Shown here one piece after another: positions 50,721-60,701 of a DNA stretch of 64,000 nucleotides. The translations under genes were made by a program, and so were the position numbers. Within the stretch, counting starts at the first letter, position 1. The number at the start of each line of letters is the position of its first letter. The notes below the pieces were generated by a model. It was not told the origin of the DNA, searched no databases, and saw only the letters and a list, made by a program, of their open reading frames with translations. Where the stretch lies: positions 124,001-188,000 of the forward strand of contig NZ_RHHV01000012.1 in NCBI RefSeq assembly GCF_003710905.1. The letters are read 5' to 3'. This DNA is from Brevibacillus parabrevis (GTDB lineage Bacteria > Bacillota > Bacilli > Brevibacillales > Brevibacillaceae).

Positions 50721-51656
50721 TTGTCGTTTCATCATGTAACAGTATTGAGGGATGAGGCTGTAGACGGCCTGAACATTCGGCCTGGAGGCATCTATGTGGA
50801 TTGCACACTTGGCGGAGCTGGTCACAGCAGCCTGATTGCTTCCCGTTTGACCGATGGCGGTCGCTTGATTGCCATTGATCAGGACGACTGGGCGCATGAA
50901 AATGCCCGGGAACGCCTGGCTCCCTATATGGATAAGGTAACATTGGTCAAAAGCAATTTTCGCCATCTGAAGGAGATTGTCAAAGATTTGGGGCTTACAG
51001 GTGTAGACGGCATCCTGTTCGATTTGGGAGTGTCTTCGCCACAGCTTGACGAGGGGGAGCGCGGTTTCAGCTACAACGCCGATGCGCCGCTCGACATGCG
51101 AATGGATCAGCAAGCGCCCTTGTCCGCTTATGACATCATCAACGAATGGGACGAAGAAGAGATTGCCAAGATCATCTGGCTGTACGGAGAAGAGAAATTT
51201 TCCCGGCGAATTGCCCGGCAAATCGTGCAGCAGCGCAAAAAGCAGCCGATTCAAACAACAGGCGAACTGGTCGAGCTGATCAAGGAAGGGATTCCGGCAG
51301 CGGCGCGACGCACAGGCGGACATCCTGCGAAGCGAACGTTTCAGGCGATCCGCATTGCCGTCAACGACGAGCTGGACTCGTTCAAAGAAGCCGTCATCGA
51401 TGCGATCGAGCTTTTGAATCCGGCTGGCCGCGTGAGTGTCATCACGTTCCACTCGCTGGAAGATCGCATTTGCAAGCAAGTGTACCAGGATTATGCCAAA
51501 GGCTGCACATGCCCGCCAGCGTTCCCGATTTGCACATGCGGAAACGAAGCGATCGTCAAAATCATCACGCGCAAGCCGATCTTGCCGTCAGAAGAAGAAC
51601 TGCAAGTCAATCCGCGCGCACGCTCCGCGAAGCTGCGGGTAGCGGAAAAGGTCTAG
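50721..51656 (+). CDS. rsmH: 16S rRNA (cytosine1402-N4)-methyltransferase RsmH
   Basis: The 311-residue product starts at a TTG with AGGAG 8 bases upstream. It has [16 protein letters not shown], the SAM site [51 protein letters not shown], and [18 protein letters not shown] and [11 protein letters not shown], all diagnostic of RsmH (MraW). It methylates C1402 in the ribosomal P site. It follows mraZ by 26 bases, the standard second place in the dcw cluster. Confidence 0.95.
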   Translation: MSFHHVTVLRDEAVDGLNIRPGGIYVDCTLGGAGHSSLIASRLTDGGRLIAIDQDDWAHENARERLAPYMDKVTLVKSNFRHLKEIVKDLGLTGVDGILFDLGVSSPQLDEGERGFSYNADAPLDMRMDQQAPLSAYDIINEWDEEEIAKIIWLYGEEKFSRRIARQIVQQRKKQPIQTTGELVELIKEGIPAAARRTGGHPAKRTFQAIRIAVNDELDSFKEAVIDAIELLNPAGRVSVITFHSLEDRICKQVYQDYAKGCTCPPAFPICTCGNEAIVKIITRKPILPSEEELQVNPRARSAKLRVAEKV

Positions 51657-51695
51657 AGTGAGCAAAAGCGACGAGGAAGAAGGGGTGAGAAAACG

Positions 51696-52106
51696 TTGAG
51701 CTATTACTACCAAGGCAATCTGGCAATGGAACTGGAAAAGGAATCCCGCTCCGTCACCAAAACAACAAAACGAACAGTCCGAATCAAGCCTACCATTCCG
51801 ACAGGCGAAAAGTTGCTCTATCTCTTGTTTATCTCGCTGACAGTAACCGGTCTGGGAATGGTCGGGGTAAGATACTCGCAAATTTCCCAAATGAACTATG
51901 AAATCCAGAGCACCAAAAAAGAGAATCGCCTGATAGCCGAAAACAACGCCACTCTGAAACTGCAAATCGAGCAACTCAGCAACCGCGATCGCATCCAGAG
52001 AGAAGCCGAGCGACAAGGCATGGTGTACAATGCGAATGCCGTACATACGATTGGTCAGGAGAACGGAAAGGCGAGTTCGCTTCAACAAAAGCCAAACCAG
52101 CCTTAA
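51696..52106 (+). CDS. ftsL: Cell division protein FtsL
   Basis: The 136-residue bitopic protein has a basic cytoplasmic N-terminus (TKTTKRTVRIKPTIPTGEK), one transmembrane helix (about 46-64, LLYLLFISLTVTGLGMVGV) and an extracytoplasmic coiled coil (QMNYEIQSTKKENRLIAENNATLKLQIEQL). With DivIC and DivIB it forms the trimer that activates septal PBP2B/FtsW. The start is a TTG with AAGGGGTGAG upstream. Sequence identity in this family is low; position between rsmH and pbpB decides the call. Confidence 0.88.
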   Translation: MSYYYQGNLAMELEKESRSVTKTTKRTVRIKPTIPTGEKLLYLLFISLTVTGLGMVGVRYSQISQMNYEIQSTKKENRLIAENNATLKLQIEQLSNRDRIQREAERQGMVYNANAVHTIGQENGKASSLQQKPNQP

Positions 52107-52109
52107 ATC

Positions 52110-52146
52110 AATGTTACTGCGTCTATTGTGCGGTAACATTTTTTTC
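52110..52146 (+). terminator. Terminator-like hairpin between ftsL and pbpB
   Basis: ATGTTAC and GTAACAT pair around TGCGTCTATTGTGCG (with a possible inner GC/GC pair) and are followed by seven Ts. It lies 4 bases after the ftsL stop, in the middle of the cluster, so it may attenuate distal expression. Confidence 0.7.
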
Positions 52147-52182
52147 TTACCCCCGATCAATGACGTGATGGAGTGAGTGGAA

Positions 52183-54639
52183 ATGGATACGAAACGACTG
52201 GTGAACTGGCGCATCCTTATTTGTGCGTTGTGCCTGATCTTGATTTTTTCCACCTTGAGTCTGAGGATTTACTGGATTCAGACGGTGGAAGCAAGCAAAA
52301 TTATGGATAAGGCTACGGAACAATGGGATCGGGCTCGGACGCTGCAACCGATGCGCGGAGCGATCAAGGATCGAAACGGCGAAATTCTCGCTTTCGATGG
52401 CAAGGCGTACACGGTGAACGCCAGGTTGAAGGGGCGCGATGACAAGGACAAGGATTTCGTCAAGGACCCTTACTATACAGCGAATGCTCTTGCCCCGATC
52501 CTCAACGCTCCGGTTCCTGAACTTGTGAAAATGCTGACCAAGCCGAACACGGTAGTCGAGCTGGGCCGCTATGGCAGAAAAATTAGCGAGGAACAAAAAA
52601 ACCGGATTTTGGCGCTGCAATTTCCCAAGCTTCCCAGTGGGCAGCAAGTGGAAGAAAACCAGCTTCCGGGGATCTTTTTAAATGAAACGACCAGACGTGT
52701 GTACCCGAACAACAGCTTTGCCTCACACGTAATCGGGTACTTGGACCTGTACGACCAGCCGAAAATGGGAATCGAGCTTCAGCTCAACAAGGAACTGGCC
52801 GGAGAACAAGGGCAGATGGAGTATAAAAGAGACGGGGCAGGCTATCAGCTTCCGGACAGCCAGGGCCAATACGTCCCGGCAAAAGACGGCTACGACGTCT
52901 ACCTCACCCTTGACAGGCAAATCCAGGATTACGTCGAGCAAGCGCTGGATGTCGTCGATCGCCAGTACAAGCCAAAAGGCATGACAGTCATCGTCTCCGA
53001 TCCGCAGACGGGCGAGATTCTCGCGATGGGCAATCGTTCGCAATTTAATCCCAATACATACTATAACGGGATTACCAACTATACAAACCATGCGATCACT
53101 TCCATGTTCGAGCCTGGTTCCACGTTCAAGATCATTACGCTTGCAGCCGCGATTGAAGAAGGGCTGTTCAATCCAAATGAGACGTACGACTCTGGTAAGT
53201 ACACGATCAAGGGACAAGTTCCGATCCGCGACCACAACAACGGGGTGGGCTGGGGAAGAATTACGTTTCTGGAAGGGGTTCAGCGTTCCAGTAACGTAAT
53301 GTTCGCGAAGCTCGGCTACGAACGCCTCAAGCTGGAAAAGCTCAGGGCGTACTTTAAAAAGTTCGGGATAGGTTCTTTGACCGAAATCGAACTGCCTTAC
53401 GAGAAAGAAGGAAACCTGATCAACCTGGAGAAGCCGCGCTCTCCGCGTGACTGGGCAGCGTCGACTTTCGGACAAGGGGTGACAGTTACAGCTATTCAGC
53501 AGATCGCCGCAGTCGGGGCGATTGCCAATGGCGGCGAGCTGTTGAAGCCGCATATCGTCAAAGAATTGCGCGACCCGCACACCGGAGCGGTTGTGAAGCG
53601 CAGTGAACGCGAAGTGCAGAGACGGGTCGTTTCAGAAGCGACCGCGAAGAAAACCCGCGATATTTTGGAAACGGTCGTGACAGGCGAGCACGGAACAGGG
53701 AAGCTGTACGCGATCGACGGCTACCACGTCGCAGGGAAGACGGGAACGGCGCAAAAGTACGACCCGAACACAGGCAAAATCATGGACGGCCACTACATCG
53801 CTTCCTTTATCGGTTTTGCGCCAAAAGACAACCCGCGTCTGCTCGTGTACGTTGTCATTGATGACCCAGAAACGAGTGATTCGTATATATACTGGGGAAA
53901 AACGATGATTGCGCCCACGTTCAAGACGATCATGGAGCGCAGTTTGCAATATTTGCAACAGCAGCCGGATTTCTCGCGGGTGGAATCGGATAAAGGAAAC
54001 GGGAAAAACGACAAGAAATCACAAGCACAAGTATTGGCGGCTCAGCCTGTAGCGAGTCAGACTTTGCCCAAGTTTGAAGGGATGTCGACGACGGCGGCGC
54101 AACTGCGCGCGAAGCAGGACAATCTGACGGTGACGGTGCTCGGAACAGGCACGAAAATCGTGGAGCAATATCCTGCCGCTTACGAGCAAACAGTGCCTGG
54201 CAAGCAAATCATTTTGGTGACGGATCGTCTGGATGGGGCGAAGATGCCTGATTTCAAAGGGAAGTCGCTGCGCGAAGTCATGGAATTTACTTCGCTTTTG
54301 AATATCGACGTGCAAGCCGCAGGAACAGGCTTTGTCGTACAGCAGAGCATCGCTCCGGGCACGGCGCTCACAGGCAAAGAGAAACTGCTGATTACGCTGC
54401 AATCAGAGTCGCAGCCGCCGCCCGCGCCACAACCGCAGGAAGGCACAGCGCCAGCAGGCACAGCGTCACCTGATGGCGCTACTCCGCCGCCAGCGTCTGG
54501 AACTGGAACGACTGCGCCGACGAATCCGACTGGAGAGCAGCCTGCGGGTCAGCAGGGCGGACAGCAGGGAAGCACCGGGTCCAACCAGCAAGCTCCTCCA
54601 ACTGGCACACAAGCAGGTCAGACAAGTCCAACTCCATAG
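52183..54639 (+). CDS. pbpB: Penicillin-binding protein 2B, septal transpeptidase
   Basis: The 818-residue product starts at the ATG at 52183 (GGAG 9 bases before; a GTG six bases upstream is too close). A transmembrane helix (about 9-30) precedes the dimerisation domain (MRGAIKDRNGEILAFD) and the transpeptidase with S-x-x-K STFK at 313-316, SSN at 369-371 and KTG at 519-521. Two PASTA domains follow (LPKFEGMSTTAAQLRA and KMPDFKGKSLREVMEF), then a tail of about 75 residues made of P, Q, G, T, S and A. It crosslinks septal peptidoglycan with FtsW. The tail is longer than in the usual PBP2B. Confidence 0.93.
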   Translation: MDTKRLVNWRILICALCLILIFSTLSLRIYWIQTVEASKIMDKATEQWDRARTLQPMRGAIKDRNGEILAFDGKAYTVNARLKGRDDKDKDFVKDPYYTANALAPILNAPVPELVKMLTKPNTVVELGRYGRKISEEQKNRILALQFPKLPSGQQVEENQLPGIFLNETTRRVYPNNSFASHVIGYLDLYDQPKMGIELQLNKELAGEQGQMEYKRDGAGYQLPDSQGQYVPAKDGYDVYLTLDRQIQDYVEQALDVVDRQYKPKGMTVIVSDPQTGEILAMGNRSQFNPNTYYNGITNYTNHAITSMFEPGSTFKIITLAAAIEEGLFNPNETYDSGKYTIKGQVPIRDHNNGVGWGRITFLEGVQRSSNVMFAKLGYERLKLEKLRAYFKKFGIGSLTEIELPYEKEGNLINLEKPRSPRDWAASTFGQGVTVTAIQQIAAVGAIANGGELLKPHIVKELRDPHTGAVVKRSEREVQRRVVSEATAKKTRDILETVVTGEHGTGKLYAIDGYHVAGKTGTAQKYDPNTGKIMDGHYIASFIGFAPKDNPRLLVYVVIDDPETSDSYIYWGKTMIAPTFKTIMERSLQYLQQQPDFSRVESDKGNGKNDKKSQAQVLAAQPVASQTLPKFEGMSTTAAQLRAKQDNLTVTVLGTGTKIVEQYPAAYEQTVPGKQIILVTDRLDGAKMPDFKGKSLREVMEFTSLLNIDVQAAGTGFVVQQSIAPGTALTGKEKLLITLQSESQPPPAPQPQEGTAPAGTASPDGATPPPASGTGTTAPTNPTGEQPAGQQGGQQGSTGSNQQAPPTGTQAGQTSPTP

Positions 54640-54703
54640 TTCTATCCTGTCCCCCCGACGAATAAGGTAAGGAAGAGACAACCTATTCGAGGGGGGACTC
54701 GCT

Positions 54704-56632
54704 TTGCGGGTATCCAATGCTACTGTACGCCGTCGCATTTTTATATCGCTTGTCATCGGCATTGTCCTGTATACGGCGCTCATCACCCGACTCGGGTATG
54801 TGCAACTGGTAGAAGGGCCGAAGCTGGCGCAAATGGCTGACCAGCTGTTGAATCGGGAAATCGACTTCAAGCCGAATCGCGGCCGGATTCTCGATCGGAA
54901 CGGCAATGAGCTGGTCTCCAACATGACAGTGCCAACCGTTGTCGCCGTTCCCGCACAAATCAAGGATGCGAAGGAGACAGCCCGGCAGCTCGCGATCATT
55001 TTGGAGCAAAAAGAAGAAGATGTGTACCAGGCGATCACGAAGAAACAAATGAGCAATGACAAGATTCCGGGCGGGAAAAAGCTGCCGATCGAAAAAGCGC
55101 GAAAAATCCAGGAGCTGAACCTGCCGGGGATTTACTTGGCCGGGGATTCCAAGCGCTTTTATCCGAATGGCTCCATGGCCGCGCATATTTTGGGCTTTAC
55201 CGGGATCGACAATCAAGGGTTGACCGGACTGGAAAAGATTTACGATCCATTTTTAAAAGGAACGGACGGACACATTTCGTTTCCCTCTGACGCCAAAGGA
55301 CGCGTGATGCCCGGCGGCTCCGAAGATTACGTAGCTCCGGTAAGCGGAATGGACATGTATCTGACCATCGACAGTGCGATCCAGTCGTTCATCGAACGGG
55401 AGCTGGATCAGGCTGTGGTCGCCTATCAGCCGGATGATGTTCTGGCGATCGCGATGAATCCAAAGACGGGGGAAATTTTGGGGATGGGCAGCCGCCCGAC
55501 GTTCCAGCCGGACGAATATCAGAACTACCCGACGGAAGTGTACAACCGGAATTTGCCCATCTGGAAAACGTATGAGCCAGGTTCGACATTCAAGATTGTC
55601 ACGCTCGCTGCGGCGTTGAACGAGGGCGTCGTATCGCTCGATGAAGGCTTCTACGACCCCGGCTTCATTACGGTCGCGGGAAAGCGGCTGCGCTGCTGGA
55701 AACGGCAAGGACACGGCCAGGAGACGATGCTGGAAGTCGTGGAGAACTCGTGCAACCCGGGTTTCGTGACGATGGGCCAGCGGCTGCAAAAAGAACGCCT
55801 GTTTGAATACATCAAAAAATTTGGCTTCGGACAAAAAACAGGAATCGATTTGATCGGAGAAGAGAACGGACTGTTGTTCAATCTGAACCGCGTCGGTCCG
55901 GTTGAGCTGGGCACGACCTCGTTCGGGCAAGGCGTTTCCGTTACGCCCATCCAGCAAATGGCGGCTGTTTCGGCAGCGATCAACGGCGGGAAGCTGATGA
56001 AGCCGTTCGTCGCCAAGGAATGGCGCGATAGTGTCACACACGATATCGTAGCGCGGACGCTGCCGACGGAAGTGCGGCAGGTCATCTCGGCAGAGACTTC
56101 CGCAAAAGTCCGGTACGCCCTGGAGAGTGTCGTCGCCCAAGGGACAGGGAACAAGGCGTACATCGAAGGCTACCGTGTCGGCGGGAAGACAGGAACCGCG
56201 CAAAAGGTCAAGAACGGACGATACATGGACGGGGAGTACATCGTATCCTTCATCGGCTTTGCTCCGGCAGACGATCCGCAAATTGTCGTTTATTTTGCAG
56301 TCGACAATCCGAAAGCACTGGCTTTTGGCGGACTGATTGCCGCGCCTAGCGTCAAGAGTATCATTGAATCTTCCTTGCAGCACCTGAATGTGCCCAAGCG
56401 CAAAGACGGGATTGCCAAGGAAATCAACAAAGCTTTGGGCGAGCGGGAACCGATCGAAGTACCGAATATGGTCGGGCAGACGATGAAAGATGTCGTCCAG
56501 ACGTACGAGACGCTTCCGCTGGTCGTTTCGGGCAAAGGCACCTATGTGATTGCGCAGTCGCCAGCACCGGGAGTAAAAATTGAAGAGGGCGGAAAAATTC
56601 GCATACATCTTGGTGACAAATTGAGCAATTAG
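54704..56632 (+). CDS. spoVD: Sporulation-specific penicillin-binding protein SpoVD
   Basis: The 642-residue product starts at a TTG with GAGGGGGG upstream. It has a transmembrane segment (about 10-30), PNRGRILDRNGNEL, the active-site STFK at 294-297, the SCN motif in VENSCNPGF, KTGTAQKV, and one C-terminal PASTA domain (VPNMVGQTMKDVVQTY). One PASTA domain and the position right after pbpB mark it as SpoVD, the transpeptidase for spore cortex made with SpoVE. It shares its plan with pbpB, evidence of an old tandem duplication. Confidence 0.93.
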   Translation: MRVSNATVRRRIFISLVIGIVLYTALITRLGYVQLVEGPKLAQMADQLLNREIDFKPNRGRILDRNGNELVSNMTVPTVVAVPAQIKDAKETARQLAIILEQKEEDVYQAITKKQMSNDKIPGGKKLPIEKARKIQELNLPGIYLAGDSKRFYPNGSMAAHILGFTGIDNQGLTGLEKIYDPFLKGTDGHISFPSDAKGRVMPGGSEDYVAPVSGMDMYLTIDSAIQSFIERELDQAVVAYQPDDVLAIAMNPKTGEILGMGSRPTFQPDEYQNYPTEVYNRNLPIWKTYEPGSTFKIVTLAAALNEGVVSLDEGFYDPGFITVAGKRLRCWKRQGHGQETMLEVVENSCNPGFVTMGQRLQKERLFEYIKKFGFGQKTGIDLIGEENGLLFNLNRVGPVELGTTSFGQGVSVTPIQQMAAVSAAINGGKLMKPFVAKEWRDSVTHDIVARTLPTEVRQVISAETSAKVRYALESVVAQGTGNKAYIEGYRVGGKTGTAQKVKNGRYMDGEYIVSFIGFAPADDPQIVVYFAVDNPKALAFGGLIAAPSVKSIIESSLQHLNVPKRKDGIAKEINKALGEREPIEVPNMVGQTMKDVVQTYETLPLVVSGKGTYVIAQSPAPGVKIEEGGKIRIHLGDKLSN

Positions 56633-56779
56633 CTATAAAATGAGATTTCGAAGGCGGAGGGAAGTAGGCTTGTCTACAATCGCTCTGCCTTTGTTCGTCA
56701 CCAAAACGGATTCGTGTCATTTCGGTAAAAAAGGGCAAATTTCTGTCTATACTAAGTTGGAGAATGGGGTGCCTGTTTC

Positions 56780-58258
56780 ATGTTTCTACGGGATCTGCTC
56801 ATGCCTTTGTTGCCAGTGAAGGTTTCGGGGGATGACAGTATGGAGATTACGGGTTTGACAGCAGACTCGCGCCAGGTTAAACCGGGCTACTTGTTTGTAT
56901 GTCTGACAGGGTATACCGTGGATGGTCATACGTTCGCGGCCCAGGCGGTGAAAAATGGCGCCGTTGCCGTGTTATCCGAACAAGATCTGGACGTGCCAGC
57001 GACTATTGTCAGGGTGCCGGATACCCGGCGGGCAATGGCTATGCTGGCTGATCGTATTTTCGGATCTCCCACAAGAGAGTTAAAGGTGATTGGGGTTACG
57101 GGTACAAACGGGAAGACGACCACCACTCATCTGATCGACAAGATCCTGCGCGATCGGCGCAAGCAAACAGGCTTGATTGGCACGATCCACATGCGAATCG
57201 GGGATGTTATCGAAGAAGTGAAAAATACGACTCCCGATGCCGTGGATCTGCAAAGAAGCTTCCGTCGCATGTGCGATGTGAACACAGACTATGCGATCAT
57301 CGAGGTGTCCTCTCATGCGCTTGAGTTGGGACGGGTGCGCGGCTGCGACATCCATACCGCGGTCTTTACCAATTTGACGCAAGATCATCTCGACTATCAT
57401 AAAACGATGGAAAACTATCGCTACGCCAAGTCTTTGCTGTTTTCCCAGCTCGGGAACCACTACGATCCGAATTGCCTGAAGACAGCCGTGCTGAACGCAG
57501 ATGACGAGGCATCGAAGCTGTATGCAACCGTGACACCTGCGCGCGTCGTGACGTACGGCATCGACCAGCCCGCAGACGTCCAGGCCAAAAACATCGAGAT
57601 TACGAGCAAAGGAACCTCGTTTACAGCGGAAACCTTTGCGGGTACGATTGACCTCAACCTGAAGCTGATGGGGAAATTCAATGTGTATAACGCATTGGCA
57701 GCCATGGCGGTTACACTTGCAGAAGGCGTGAGCCTCGAAGACATCAAGGCGAGCCTGGAAGCAGTAGCTGGTGTCAACGGACGTTTTGAAGCCGTAGATG
57801 CGGGTCAGCCGTTCGCTGTTCTCGTCGATTACTCGCATACGCCGGACAGTCTGGAAAACGCCTTGATGACCGTCAAGGAATTTGCCAAAGGCAACGTGTT
57901 CTGCATCGTGGGCTGCGGGGGAGACCGCGACCGCACGAAGCGCCCGATTATGGCGCAAATCGCAACGAAATATGCGGATATGACCGTCTTAACATCAGAT
58001 AATCCTCGTTCCGAGGAGCCGCAGGCGATCCTTGCCGACATGCTCGCAGGCGTGCGCGATGTGTCTGCTGCGCGTTACACGGCAGTGACTGACCGCCGTG
58101 AAGCGATTCATTATGCCGTTTCCTTGGCGAAGCCGAACGATGTCATTTTGATCGCCGGAAAAGGTCATGAGACGTATCAAATCATCAAAGATCAAGTACT
58201 GCCCTTCGACGACCGTGAAGTTGCGCGGGAAGCGATTGCCCGGTACAACCAAGAATAG
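56780..58258 (+). CDS. murE: UDP-MurNAc-L-Ala-D-Glu:meso-diaminopimelate ligase
   Basis: The 492-residue Mur ligase has [15 protein letters not shown] at the N-terminus, the P-loop [27 protein letters not shown] with the carbamylated lysine region upstream, [13 protein letters not shown], and the DNPRSE motif ([12 protein letters not shown]) that marks meso-diaminopimelate specificity; lysine-adding enzymes differ there. It adds the third residue of the stem peptide. The ATG has GGGGTG upstream, 147 bases after spoVD. Confidence 0.95.
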   Translation: MFLRDLLMPLLPVKVSGDDSMEITGLTADSRQVKPGYLFVCLTGYTVDGHTFAAQAVKNGAVAVLSEQDLDVPATIVRVPDTRRAMAMLADRIFGSPTRELKVIGVTGTNGKTTTTHLIDKILRDRRKQTGLIGTIHMRIGDVIEEVKNTTPDAVDLQRSFRRMCDVNTDYAIIEVSSHALELGRVRGCDIHTAVFTNLTQDHLDYHKTMENYRYAKSLLFSQLGNHYDPNCLKTAVLNADDEASKLYATVTPARVVTYGIDQPADVQAKNIEITSKGTSFTAETFAGTIDLNLKLMGKFNVYNALAAMAVTLAEGVSLEDIKASLEAVAGVNGRFEAVDAGQPFAVLVDYSHTPDSLENALMTVKEFAKGNVFCIVGCGGDRDRTKRPIMAQIATKYADMTVLTSDNPRSEEPQAILADMLAGVRDVSAARYTAVTDRREAIHYAVSLAKPNDVILIAGKGHETYQIIKDQVLPFDDREVAREAIARYNQE

Positions 58259-58302
58259 AGACAGATGCGACACATTGGCATCGAAAGAAAGGAGGCTCGG
58301 GC

Positions 58303-59274
58303 ATGTTCGCTGACAACGTCCTAATCGTCACGATCGTCGCCGCGTTTCTCATTGCCGTACTGATTGGCCCACTGTTTATTCCCTTCCTTCGCCGCCTGAA
58401 ATTTGGGCAGGCAATTCGGGAGGAAGGACCGCAATCCCACTTCAAGAAGGCTGGTACCCCTACGATGGGGGGCACCATCATTCTGCTGGCACTTATATTT
58501 ACCGTGTTGAAGTTTGCCAATGCTACAATGGAAATTTACTTCCTGTTACTGGTGACACTCGGCTACGGTTTGATCGGATTTTTGGATGACTTTATCAAGA
58601 TCAGGAAGAAGCGCAACCTCGGCTTGACCGCCAGACAAAAGTTTGCCGGTCAGATTGTGCTGGCTATCGGCGCGTATATTTTGCTGCTGATGATGGGGCA
58701 TGACACGTCGCTGCATTTGCCAGGCACGCCATGGAAGCTGGAGCTGGGCTATTTCTACTTCCCGTTCCTCTTGTTCTTGCTCGTCGGCACGACCAACGCC
58801 GTAAACATTACGGACGGTCTGGACGGCCTTTTGGCTGGTACGGGAGCGATCGCTTTCGGGGCGTACGCCATCATTGCCTGGTTCGGGCAAGATTACGACA
58901 CGGCGATTTTCAGTGCAGCCGTCGTCGGTGCGGTTCTCGGCTTCCTCGTGTTCAATGCCCATCCGGCCCGCGTGTTCATGGGGGACACAGGCTCGCTCGG
59001 TTTGGGGGGAGCACTCGCCGGAATTGCGATCATGACGAAGACAGAGTTGCTTTTGGCGATTGTCGGTGGGGTGTTTGTCGTGGAGACACTGTCTGTCATC
59101 TTGCAGGTCGTTTCTTTCAAGACACGGGGCAAACGAATTTTTCGCATGAGCCCGCTTCACCATCATTTTGAATTGACAGGCTGGTCCGAGTGGCGTGTCG
59201 TCGTCACCTTCTGGCTGGTCGGCATGTTCTTTGCCGGATTGGGTGTATACCTTGAGGTGGTGACAATCAGATGA
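58303..59274 (+). CDS. mraY: Phospho-N-acetylmuramoyl-pentapeptide transferase MraY
   Basis: The 323-residue polytopic protein has the conserved [39 protein letters not shown] with the Mg-binding Asp pair, [34 protein letters not shown], and [11 protein letters not shown]. It moves phospho-MurNAc-pentapeptide to undecaprenyl phosphate, making lipid I. AAAGGAGG lies 9 bases before the ATG. It overlaps murD by 4 bases. No murF lies between murE and mraY, as in Bacillus. Confidence 0.97.
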   Translation: MFADNVLIVTIVAAFLIAVLIGPLFIPFLRRLKFGQAIREEGPQSHFKKAGTPTMGGTIILLALIFTVLKFANATMEIYFLLLVTLGYGLIGFLDDFIKIRKKRNLGLTARQKFAGQIVLAIGAYILLLMMGHDTSLHLPGTPWKLELGYFYFPFLLFLLVGTTNAVNITDGLDGLLAGTGAIAFGAYAIIAWFGQDYDTAIFSAAVVGAVLGFLVFNAHPARVFMGDTGSLGLGGALAGIAIMTKTELLLAIVGGVFVVETLSVILQVVSFKTRGKRIFRMSPLHHHFELTGWSEWRVVVTFWLVGMFFAGLGVYLEVVTIR

Positions 59275-60635
59275 TGCGTTATCATAATCAGCACGTAGTC
59301 GTTTTAGGAATGGCGAAAAGCGGTGTAGCAGTGGCAAAACTGCTGCACCGCTTTGGCGCTCATGTCGTGGTTAACGATAAAAAGCCGCGGGAAGAAGCGA
59401 GCGGGATCGAGGAGCTGGAAGCGCTCGGAATTACCGTCATTTGCGGGCACCATCCGGAAGATTTGATTCATCCGGGGGTGTCTCTCGTTGTGAAAAATCC
59501 GGGAATCCCTTATGAAGCGCCGCCAGTGAAGCAGGCGCTTGCTCTCGGTATTCCTGTCGTGACGGAGGTAGAGCTTGCCTCCCAGATTGCCAAGGCACCG
59601 ATCATCGGCATCACGGGCTCCAACGGAAAGACAACCACGACGACGCTCGTTGGACAAATTCTCAAGGAAGCGGGTCTTGATGTGCTCGTTGGCGGCAACA
59701 TCGGAACCGTCCTTTGCGGTCTTGCGGAGGAAGCTGGGCCAGACCAGTGGCTGGTCGCAGAGCTGAGCAGCTTTCAGCTCATGGGAACGCGAGAATTTCG
59801 CCCGCACATCGGTGTTTTGCTCAATCTGTACCCTGCTCATCTCGACTACCACCATACGCTCGAAGAGTATCTCGACGCCAAGCTGAAAATGTTCGCCAAT
59901 CAGACCGCAGACGATATGGCGATTTTGCCGTTTGACCAGCCGGACATTCTCGCGAAATGCGGCGAGCTTCCCGCACAGACGTACTATTTCAGCAAAACGC
60001 AGCAAGTTCCGCGCGGGGCATTCGTCCAGGATGGCGTCATTTTGTTCGCCGATGGACAGGGCGGGACAGAGGCGATTATCGCTGTCGATGAGATCACGGT
60101 CCCGCATTTGGACAATGCGCTCGCCGCGATTCTGGTAGCGAAGCTGACTGGCGCTGATACGCGTGCGATCGTGCAGGTGCTCTCGACTTTTGCCGGGGTA
60201 GAACATCGCATGGAATACGTGGATTCCATCGCCGGAGTGAAGTATTTCAACGATTCCAAAGCGACCAATCCGGAGGCGGCTTCCCGTGCCTTGCAGGCGT
60301 GCCAGGAGCCTGTCGTCTGGATTTGCGGCGGGTTGGATCGCGGTGTTGATTTCAAGGAGCTTTTGCCTGTCATCAAGGGCAGGGTAAAAGCGGTCATCGC
60401 ATTGGGCCAGACCGCACCGATTTTGCTTGCGCGGGCGGAAGAAGCAGGGATTAACGAGCGAATCCATGTCGATACTGTGGAGAAAGCCGTTCTTGCTGCT
60501 TCCCGGTTGGCGCAATCAGGTGACGTGGTGCTGCTCAGCCCGGCGTGTGCGAGTTGGGATATGTTCCCTTCGTTTGAAGCACGGGGGAGCATGTTTAAGG
60601 ACGGCGTGCATAGACTTAAAACAAGCCTAGCATAA
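59271..60635 (+). CDS. murD: UDP-MurNAc-L-alanine:D-glutamate ligase
   Basis: The 454-residue Mur ligase starts at ATGATG overlapping the mraY stop, with AGGTGG in mraY as ribosome binding site. Motifs: [29 protein letters not shown], the P-loop [58 protein letters not shown], and [19 protein letters not shown]. It adds D-glutamate, the second residue of the stem peptide. Out-of-pathway order after mraY is normal for dcw clusters. Confidence 0.96.
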   Translation: MMRYHNQHVVVLGMAKSGVAVAKLLHRFGAHVVVNDKKPREEASGIEELEALGITVICGHHPEDLIHPGVSLVVKNPGIPYEAPPVKQALALGIPVVTEVELASQIAKAPIIGITGSNGKTTTTTLVGQILKEAGLDVLVGGNIGTVLCGLAEEAGPDQWLVAELSSFQLMGTREFRPHIGVLLNLYPAHLDYHHTLEEYLDAKLKMFANQTADDMAILPFDQPDILAKCGELPAQTYYFSKTQQVPRGAFVQDGVILFADGQGGTEAIIAVDEITVPHLDNALAAILVAKLTGADTRAIVQVLSTFAGVEHRMEYVDSIAGVKYFNDSKATNPEAASRALQACQEPVVWICGGLDRGVDFKELLPVIKGRVKAVIALGQTAPILLARAEEAGINERIHVDTVEKAVLAASRLAQSGDVVLLSPACASWDMFPSFEARGSMFKDGVHRLKTSLA

Positions 60636-60701
60636 CGTCCCACAAAAGCTTCATGAATACAGCGTGAAACGGGACGGCATGAGAAAGGATGACCTGGCAC
60701 T

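Noticed and set aside
54180..54639. Repeat array or recent transfer at the end of pbpB
   Set aside because: The G/C-rich repetitive look comes from the P/Q/G/T-rich protein tail; the reading frame is intact and no DNA unit repeats exactly.
60636..60676. CGTCCC/GGGACG inverted repeat between murD and spoVE as a terminator
   Set aside because: The loop is about 29 bases and no T run follows, so it does not qualify as an intrinsic terminator.
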